DNA of 64,000 bases from Pegoplata infirma (Eukaryota > Arthropoda > Insecta > Diptera > Anthomyiidae), in the NCBI GenBank assembly GCA_963921195.1, contig OY992538.1:868001-932000 (forward strand), read 5' to 3'. A program made the translations under genes and the position numbers. Positions within the stretch are counted from its first letter, which is position 1. Every line of letters starts with the position of its first letter. The notes beneath the pieces were generated by a model that was given only the letters and a program-made list of their open reading frames with translations, was not told the DNA's origin and searched no databases. Shown one piece after another: positions 56,330 through 64,000 of this stretch.

Positions 56330-58265
56330 TTTTTTTTTTTTTTTTATTTATTTTTAGTTACTGCAACTAGTTTTAAATTCTTAAACTAACAAGCAATTTG
56401 TTTCCAGGGATGATTATGTGATGCGAGTAGTTAACTTACTCATAAAACAATTTTATAAATTTCTAAGAAGGTCGCACGGCTTAGTACGTTTTAATCTTCG
56501 CTGTAGACCAGATGTATCGTTGAGATTTGAAGCTTCGCTATTTACATGCTCTCTGAGCCTAGCATCATGTTTTGTCGCCACGTTTTGTATTTCTTCAGCG
56601 ACTGTTTTGATTCCGAGATCACGATGAAGATCCGAGTTCCGGATATACCACGGAGCATTTACTATACTCCTTAGAACTTTATTTTGGAACTTTTGAACTT
56701 TATCAATGTTTTTCTTGTTGGTACAACCCCAAAGTTGAATTCCAAAAAGCCATTTTGGTTTAAGTTGCTGGTTATATATAAGAAGTTTATTTTCTATTGA
56801 TAAAACACTTTTTTTACCAATGAGCCATTTAAGTTTAGACCATTTAATATTAAGTTCACAACATTTTTTTTTTAACATGTTCATTCCAGCGTAATTTAGC
56901 ATCAAGTGTCATGCCTAGATACTTCGCATTATTTGAATATGGAATTTGTAAATTATCCATGTAGATAGGAAGATTTGATATGGTTTTGTTTGTAAAATTC
57001 GTTTGTACAGATTTGTTGTTGTTTAACTTTATTCGCCAAGCATTAGTCCAATTTAATAGTTGGATTATAGCGTTTTGTTAGTTTGTGTGGGCTACATCTT
57101 CGGATTCCGCTACTGAAAGAATAGCAGTATCATCTGCAACTGTTGCTATTATTGTGTTTGGTGGTTCAGGTATATCTCGCGTATACAAAAGATATAATAT
57201 GGGTCCTAATATGCTCCCTTGAGGAACTCCGGTTTTTATTTCTTTTAATCTAGAAAGTGCTTCTTCTTTTTTTACACGAAAAAATCTATCCTCGAGATAC
57301 GATTTTACAATATTAACATACAAAGTGGGTAGCATGTCTCTAAGTTTAGTTATTAGACCTGCGTGCCATACTTTGTCGAACGCTTGTGACACATCCAGGA
57401 AAATTGTAGAGCATATTTTCTTTTCTTCCAGAGCTTTTTCTATAATATTAGTTATACGATGAACTTGATCAATGGTAGAGTGAGAATGTCTGAAACCAAA
57501 TTGGTGAATTGGAATAAGGCAATTTTGTTCAATTATTGGCTTAAGTCAATTTAATAAAATTTTTTCAAATAACTTAGACAAAATTGGAAGAAGTGAAATG
57601 GGTCTATATGAGGTTATTTCTGTCTCAGGTTTTCCTGGTTTTGGTATCATGAGTACATCTGCTACTTTCCATAAACTTGGGACATATTGTAGTTGAAAAC
57701 ATGCAGTAAATATCTTGGTTATTCTATTTATACAATTTAAAGGAAGACGTCTGAGTACCTCAGCTGTTATTAAATCAAAGCCTTGACTTTTTTTTTGCTT
57801 TAAGTTGTTTATTTCTGTTTGTACTTCATATGGCGTAACTGCATTAAAAACTAAATCCTGTTGGATATCATCATTACGATGTGAAACAACATTAGTAAGT
57901 TCCTGATTGGTATCAGAAAATATATTTGAAAGATAATTTGAAAATAATTCTACTTTTTGGCTGTCAGTTTTTGCCCACTCCCCTCCATCTATTCTGATTG
58001 GGGAGTTTCGGACCTGTGGCCGATTTAAATTTTTTGTGATTTCCATAAAGAGTAATCAGTGGTTTTATCATTGGTTAATTCTCTCAGATGGCTATTAAAT
58101 ACTTCGTTTTTGAACTTCTTTATTTTAGCACTAAGTTCATGCGTGATTCTGTTGAGACGGGTTTTATCACTTGGTGATCTGGTTTGCTGCCATTTTTTAC
58201 GAATTTTTCATTTGATTTTAATCATTTCCTTTATGTCTTCTAGATAACGATGTACTATAAGTAGA
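56330..58265 (-). mobile_element. 5'-truncated Jockey-like LINE with poly(A) tail
   Basis: On the minus strand the copy begins inside ORF2 at about 58265, covers the reverse transcriptase and C-terminal part, has a short 3' UTR and ends in poly(A) (T run on the plus strand from about 56330). Direct repeats tacttttttt at 56320-56329 and 58266-58275 are a plausible target duplication. Loss of the 5' end is usual for LINE copies. Confidence 0.88.
56453..58250 (-). pseudogene. Jockey-type reverse transcriptase, decayed
   Basis: The translated pieces show Jockey-clade reverse transcriptase order: SLWKS and NLNRPQVRNSPIRI near the start, SYRPISLLPILSKLFEKIL, then FLDVSQAFDKVWH (with the motif A aspartate), TGVPQGSILGPILY, the catalytic ADD box (VADDTAIL, where Tyr or Phe normally precedes ADD), and the thumb and C-terminal part QQLKPKWLFGIQLWG. 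It is broken by in-frame stops at 57546-57548 and 57078-57080, a frameshift in an A10 run (T run at 56864-56873), and another shift plus a stop between 58030 and 58250. No activity is expected. The endonuclease and ORF1 are missing. Confidence 0.93.
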
Positions 58266-59235
58266 TACTTTTTTTGACCCCCGAAAAAGTACACTTTTTT
58301 ATTAATTTTTATTAAACAAGTGTTTTCCAGAAAATGGGTTCCAAGACCACACAGGACCAAAAATTAAAATGGGGACTATCTCCAATTAAAATCAAACTTG
58401 ATAAAGTTACCAAAGAAAGCGTTCAACACCTACAAAAATTTTTTTCATAAAATATTTTAGAGATTTATGTGAAAACCAGGAAGGTGGATTGTATAGGGCA
58501 TACATGGGAACTTTTAATTCGCATTAAATTTTCATTGGAACTAAGGCCAATGCCAAAAAAGCTTTAGAATTTATTGCCAATGACATTTTTATAAGTACTT
58601 AGATCAGAATTGATGAAGGAGAGGAAGAAGAATAATGATTACTAAAAATAAAAGTTTGTTTACACATAATTACAATAACAAAGTCTTCTGTTGGAAAAAA
58701 ACAACAGCAACAACCACACTCGAATTGAAAAAATCAGATTTAGTTGATACTTGCTTAACAGCCTACTTGGCGTATCGGTCTAGAGTGATTGTACGTTACA
58801 AGCAGTTAATAGCAAAGTATTACAGATGATGATGAGTTCAATCCTTGTCGGCTGCGATCTGTAAATAATTTTCACATATAGAGTTTTATTGACTATTAAC
58901 TAAATAAATTTGACATTAAAAGTTTTTCTGAAGATTATTATAACTGGATAATATGAAACTAGTAGGAAACATACCAGGATGTCTTAAATTTTTAGAAAAA
59001 TTAAAATTTTTCTTTCACACTTTTCTCAATTCAAAACCATATATAACAAATCAAAAAAAAAAAAAAATTATAATACATAATTATAATTAGAGCCTGAGCT
59101 CGACTGTCTTTACAGAAACAATAATTTGACATTTTTTGTCATTGGCATGAAACCGCACAAATGCCTAAAAACACTATTTACAATTGAAAAAAAAAAACAT
59201 TTTTTTACAATAAATATATTTATTTTTTTTAACTT

Positions 59236-59735
59236 AAAATGGCGATATCTCGGAAACTAACAATAAGACAGATAGAGCAAAATGTAGGTCATTTTTGGAT
59301 CTTTGAATCCCCATAGTTTCGTGGGTCCTCTTCACATGTGTGGACCCCAATGGGTCCTAACTTTGAATTCAAAAAATTTGGCATTGCCATAAATTTATAA
59401 ATGCTCATATCTCGGTAAATTTTGCCGACACAACAAAAGGTCCAAAAGCATTTTTGTAGCTCTTGGTTTCTAGATCCCCTCAGAGCAATAGTTTTTTAGT
59501 TCCTCAGTTTCTAAAATTCTCAAGACCCTATTGGGCCCAAAAATTGCAGTACCTGGAAAACTAAACAAGATAACGCTAAAGGTATGTGAATTTTTAAATT
59601 TTCGGGAGTGCCAATTTTTTTAGATTCAAAATTTGGAGCAAAGGACCGTCGAAACTATGGCGATTCAAAGAACGAAAAATGCCCTCTATTTTGCTCTATC
59701 TGGCTTAGTTTTCGGGATATAGCCATTTTAAGTTA
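59236..59735. repeat. Foldback unit shared with the element at 4043-4688
   Basis: It starts 'aaaatggcgatatctcggaa' and ends 'cgggatatagccatttt' in inverted orientation, with 'cttcacatgtgtggacccca' inside. The same block is the core of 4043-4688 and a fragment occurs near 11770. The neighbouring 59750-59945 repeats 'gcattag' motifs, so it may be part of a larger MITE. Confidence 0.75.
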
Positions 59736-60234
59736 ACAAAAAAATCACAACACGTTGACGGAAATACGATATTTAATATTGCTAATGCTTTGTTTTCATT
59801 AAGGCATTTATTAATTCCAATGAAATTTTTCATAAATGGCAATACTAATGCTACTAATTCTTTAACGAGCATTAGCATTGATTGAAACAATGCCAATGCT
59901 AAAAATTTCATTGGCATTAGTTTCAATATAATACCAATGAAATCGTCAATTAATTAGTTTATTTATTTAAATAGTCCCATGTATGGTATGGAGACTATAA
60001 GTGGAACTGATCTGATTGCTTTAAAACTTATAATGGAGATTAGTGAGCACAAACTTTCGAAAGGACCCAGCAAAAACTTGGTAATGGATACCCCTTCCCG
60101 CCTCGCTTACCTGGTAATGGCTTTCAAAACTACTGATTACCATTAGCATTACTTCACGCCAAAAAGGCAAAATGTGGTTACCCCCAATGACATCACCTTG
60201 TTAAAGTAATTAACATTGAAATTGGAAGGTAACT

Positions 60235-60330
60235 AGTAGTGTCCGACCGAATATTCGGCTTCGGCCAAAAAGCACTATTCGGCCACTATTCGGCTTCGGC
60301 CACAATTTTGGCCGAATAGGCCGAATACCG
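60235..60330. mobile_element. Palindromic 'ccgaatattcgg' hAT-like remnant
   Basis: Starts 'tagtgtccgaccgaatattc', with clustered 'ttcggcttcggcc' in both orientations. No opposite end was identified. Confidence 0.5.
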
Positions 60331-60721
60331 AGCTAAAAAGTGGATAAAGGAACAATATTTCGAGTATTTGCGAACACCATGTACCACAGAGTGGTGTAGG
60401 GTATAAACATAGATTTAAGATCCGTGCTCGATCTGTACTAACAAAAAAAAAACAGTAAAAAAATTATTTTGTGGATTTTTTGAAAATATAGTTCTGATTT
60501 TGACGATTTTTCTTTAAAGTTAGTAGTTTTTTTTTTGACGATTTTATACCCAACAACTTTGTCAACCCTGGTTGCCACATTAAAAGAGTCGAAATAAAAT
60601 TTGTGATTGGGAAAATTTTTAAATTGTACTAAATCAGTCAGTGGAGTACTGCCGTACTTTTGGCCTTCGAATTGTACTGATAAAAGTACAATTGTACTGA
60701 CTTTATCATCCCTGATGCAAG

Positions 60722-61891
60722 TAGTTAGTTAACTTTTACTCACAATTTGGAATTCTGTTGTTATTGTTGGTGTTTACTAATGTTGACAGTAGCGGCGACA
60801 ATACATAGCAGCAACAATCATCCACCAACAATATCCCCATTCAGATACAACAACAAACCAACAAAGCTTGACTTAACACAACATACCAACCCAACAACCA
60901 ACTAACAGATGCATGCATACAACAATACCAGCCAAAGCCAAACAACATTTCTATAGAAAGACAGACATTCATTCATCCATTCGCGTTTATACCTTCGTCG
61001 ATACTCAAAGTATAAGCGGAGTAAATGAAAAACAAAAAAATTAAAATAAAATGAAAAATAAACAAAATAAAACACCGTAACAGCACTTTAACAATAATAA
61101 AACAAATAAACATAAAAAATTAACAAAAAAAAAAAAAATTCCCTATAAAACTACGCAAAAAATAGAAAACAGAAAAAAAGGCAGCAGCTGTTTTTTTTAT
61201 TAGGAGGATAAACAAATTTTTTTTTTTTTTTGTGCGCGAGTGTTTAGGGTGTTTGAAACGACATACAAACGACACCAAAACCATTGAAGCGGAATTGTAA
61301 TACAAAAATTAAATTTGTTTTTTTAATTTGTGTTTTAGTTTAAATTTTATTTAAAATTGGTCAAAAACAAAATTAAAACAAACAAAAAAAAAAATATAAA
61401 TAAAAAAAAAGCAACGTGAGTTATTGCTTGGTCTTAAACAAAAGCAAAAATATATTTCGTTTTAATTTATGTTAAGCGTGAGAAACGCTTAAATTTATAA
61501 ATTTGTTGTTGTATAACAAACATACTTGTAATGAAAAGAAAGGGAGAAAAACCTGTTGTCTTAAAAATTTCCTACTGGGTCAGTGGAGCGTGCGATATGT
61601 CGTCTTCTTGTTAAATGATATTTTTTACATACATACTTACGTACACAATATAAACGAAGTGATAGATTATAATGTGTTGTTGTGTTGCGGTCTTTAAAAA
61701 AATGTGTTTAAGAAATTAAGAAAAAAAAAAAGAATTAAAAGAAAACAAAATAAAATAATTTTTTAAAATTTAATTTAAAAAAAAGTAAAGAAATAAATCG
61801 CAAAACAACGCTTATGTTTAACCTGATTGAAAAATAATTTTGTGTAAATTTTTAATAAATAATTCATTTTTGGATAATAAAAATTATATGT
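60722..61891 (+). other. Repeat-poor region, possible 5' region of a host gene
   Basis: It differs from the rest of the window: CAACAA-rich text (60790-60960), long A runs, and no recognisable element ends. Such composition is common in long 5' UTRs of fly genes. No promoter motif can be placed with confidence, and the role is inference. Confidence 0.35.
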
Positions 61892-61925
61892 ATGGATTCT
61901 AATCCATTGGATAGAGAGCGGCAAG
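61892..61925 (+). CDS. Tentative first coding exon (11 codons)
   Basis: An ATG opens MDSNPLDRERQ and is followed by a CAAG|GTTTGT donor-like junction at 61925/61926, leaving phase 1. The upstream stretch is repeat-poor and A-rich, like a fly 5' UTR. Downstream the sequence returns to element remnants, as in a large intron. The rest of the gene would lie beyond the window. The evidence is thin: a short ATG frame plus a fair donor can occur by chance. Confidence 0.25.
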
Positions 61926-62721
61926 GTTTGTATTTTTATATGTTAAAAGTAAAAAAACCTATTTTTTTTAGCGCATTCAAAGACCAAATCACAGACCAAA
62001 ATGGGGAAAAACCAAGCGATTTTAGGATAAAACAGAGCGGTTTTTAGTCCGTTTTACGCTAACATGGCAACACTTTCTACGACTTAGGAGTGAGTGAAAC
62101 AACAAAAACCGATCTGGCATCTATTTTTCTTATGGCGCGTTATATCAGTTTACTCTTTCTAACCTAATTCGTAGAATAAGTAAAAAAAATATTAAAAATT
62201 AAGTTAAAATAAACGTTTTTATGTAAAATGGTTTATTTTATAAAATTCCCGGATTTCCCGGTTAAAATTAAAAAAATTCCCGGGAATTCCTGTCAGTCTT
62301 TTCCCGGGAAATCCGACCCGGCAATTCCCGGACCCCAAACACTACACCTGTCACTTATGTCGAGTCTGTATAAGTCTGTGACCAAATAGAAGTAAAATAA
62401 CAATAACAAAAAAGCAGCATCGGGATGGACAAAGATTTTGATTTATATGCAGCAACATAATAAAAATGAAAAAAAAAAAATGTAAATTACGTCCATTTGC
62501 ATTTCAGATAACTATTTCAGCGCTTTCAAACCTTCCTCTTTTCATACATGATTTTATGGGCAATGGGCTACTCAACAGTTGAGATATAGCATGTTTTGAT
62601 TAGTTGACTCTGCTGAACGCACTTTTTTGTAAATGTTTTAAAATATTGAAAAAAAAAAAATGTTTAAGATTTTGATTTATTATTTTCCATTTTTTAGTTT
62701 TTAAAAATTATTAATTTTTAT
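61926..62721. other. Gene-free region with hAT-like end fragments
   Basis: 62245-62345 holds 'cccgggaattcc' and 'ccggcaattcccggacccc' in inverted groups, resembling subterminal parts of hAT-type elements such as 30904-34065. Otherwise AT-rich. Confidence 0.5.
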
Positions 62722-62723
62722 TA

Positions 62724-63045
62724 CACTCAAAAAAATAAACCGGTAAAACGCCTGGTAAAATGTCTTGTAATCCCGTTCTACCAATATTTAACAATTTTCC
62801 TTGTTTTTTAACAAAAAATCTTGTACTTTGCTCAAACAAGAACTACAGTTTTATTGGTAATTTTACAAGTTTATTTTCGTAATTGTATTCTACCATTTTT
62901 AAAGGTTATTTTACAAAAAACAACTGTAATTTTACAACAAAGTTTTTATTACGAGGATTCTAGTTGAATTACAAAAAAAAAAACTGTTATTTTACAAAAA
63001 TTATGTTATACGAGGACTTATGTTGTTTAACAAAAAAAAAGTTAA
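62724..63045 (+). mobile_element. TA-group MITE, left part
   Basis: It starts CACTCAAAAAAATAAACCGG after TA at 62722-62723, with 'cttgtaatcccgttctacc' as in 25629-25690. The right end was lost where a mini-me-like fragment begins. Confidence 0.7.
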
Positions 63046-63049
63046 AAAC

Positions 63050-63541
63050 AAGCCAACTTTTGAAAGACAATTCTAAGAATGTTGAAGCTTTGCATATTTA
63101 TTTGTTCCTTGGCCTGGTTCGTATTGAATTTCAGCCAAATCGGTCCAGTGCTTCACAAGTTATTATCAAAGCCGTGAATTTCAGATTAGTTTTACCTTAA
63201 ATTCACGTGTTGAAAACCCGTTAAACGTGTTTTAAAAATATTTGTAAGTCACAAAAATATTTTAAAACGTATTTTTGTCACTCAAAAATATTTTTTCACT
63301 GAAAAATACACTCGAAGAAAATTGTACACTCGAAAAAAATTGTACACTCAAAAAAAAATTTAGCTAATTATTTTATTTTTTTTTCTAAAATTACTTAAAA
63401 AAAAAAATACACAAAATAAAATGTTTATAATCAAAAATTTTATTTTTTTCAAGTGAGAAAATTTACTATCACTTAAAAAGAGCATTGTGGAGGGTATTCA
63501 TAGATTCGGCCAAATCGAATTTAACTTTTCTACTTGTTTTT
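63050..63541 (+). mobile_element. Mini-me-like element, 5'-truncated
   Basis: It begins at 'caacttttgaaagacaa', includes 'aaattcacgtgttgaaaacc', serial 'acactcaaaaaaaa'-like units (63300-63360), and ends 'gaatttaacttttctacttg'. It matches the complement of 51950-51261. Confidence 0.85.
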
Positions 63542-64000
63542 AGTTGTGCCTAAAAAACATGGCCAAATCAATTACAAAAATTTCAAAACTTCAATATTTT
63601 CATTGTAAATGGCGGGTAATTAAAAATTACAAAATCTCCAAATTTTATAAGCAAATTGTCAGTCTATTAATACAATCGTCAAAGTTTTAATAGCAAATTG
63701 AAAGTCGTTTGACGCTTTTGTCAAAAGATGTTAAGAGGTGATGGTCTAAAAATATTTCCTTGTTAGTTTTGCACAAATAACAAAAATAACTTACACAATA
63801 ATCTGCGATTTATTAAAACTTTCTAACATTTGTAATTTGTAGGTTAAATCAAACATGATTTAAAATTATCTTCCTCAAAAGATCAGTGGTTAATTTTTAT
63901 TTATAAAACCAAAAAAAAAATTATGTGTAAGCGATTATTGTAAAAATACATAGTTTTTTGCAATAAAAATCATCATCACTTTAAAAGAGAAAATTATCAT
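63542..64000. other. Gene-free spacer to the window end
   Basis: No ends, repeats or coding regions were recognised. Confidence 0.5.

Larger units (their letters stand above)
56269..60713. mobile_element. 4.4 kb hAT element with nested LINE
   Basis: Ends CAGGGATGATAAA are inverted (left CAGGGATGATAAATAAC, right complement CAGGGATGATAAAGTCAG). The 8-bp duplication atgcaagt is perfect at 56261-56268 and 60714-60721. A Jockey-like LINE (56330-58265) is inserted near the left end. The rest holds a foldback unit at 59236-59735 and scattered repeats. No hAT transposase frame could be read. A relative of its end occurs at 43655. Confidence 0.9.

Noticed and set aside
56418..56627. Plus-strand frame opposite the LINE
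   Set aside because: It is the antisense of the reverse transcriptase C-terminal region.

Overview
This window looks like nuclear DNA from a higher (probably calyptrate) fly. It is strongly A+T-rich and packed with small, mostly non-autonomous transposable elements. Several families here are typical of Diptera: elements with a TA tract, a short core and a GTCY tract (mini-me-like), hAT and piggyBac derivatives, non-autonomous Helitrons, and Jockey-type and PHD-finger LINEs. There is no bacterial-style gene layout, no operon and no CRISPR array. The only long clean coding sequence is the 366-codon ORF1 of a LINE (45125-46225, minus). The species call is inference; the mobile elements are read directly from ends and target-site duplications.

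Layout. 1-8.5 kb: a PIF-like foldback split by a 2.6 kb TA-target element that carries a 35-bp satellite array, then three more TA-target elements and a tRNA-derived SINE with a 13-14 bp target duplication. 8.5-21 kb: TIR elements, four mini-me-like copies (one cut in two by a 1.85 kb TIR element), and a quiet 1.7 kb stretch with a GAT microsatellite. 21-30 kb: a 1.6 kb hAT element holding another TIR element, then MITEs. 30.9-34.1 kb: a three-level nest, hAT inside hAT with a PIF-like foldback at the centre, all with target duplications. 35-40 kb: a foldback with a MITE inside, then a foldback containing a double-headed Helitron. 40-44 kb: decayed coding fragments and a short hAT MITE. 45-46.4 kb: a LINE that keeps its 5' UTR, ORF1 and 3' tail but has no ORF2. 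47-55.5 kb: two related hAT MITEs, a TA-target element holding a minus-strand Helitron and a piggyBac-like element, a full mini-me-like copy, a TIR element with an exon-like segment inside, and a 0.9 kb hAT foldback. 56.3-60.7 kb: a 4.4 kb hAT element with a perfect 8-bp duplication, into which a 5'-truncated Jockey-like LINE jumped. 60.7-61.9 kb: a repeat-poor stretch that could be the 5' end of a host gene on the plus strand, with a tentative first coding exon. 62-64 kb: more MITE and mini-me-like material.

How it works together: few elements here could move themselves. The DNA elements keep ends for absent transposases (hAT, a Tc1/mariner-like TA-target group, PIF, piggyBac, a Helitron helicase), and the LINE keeps only ORF1, so most of the window depends on enzymes encoded elsewhere. 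The nesting gives a relative order of insertion.
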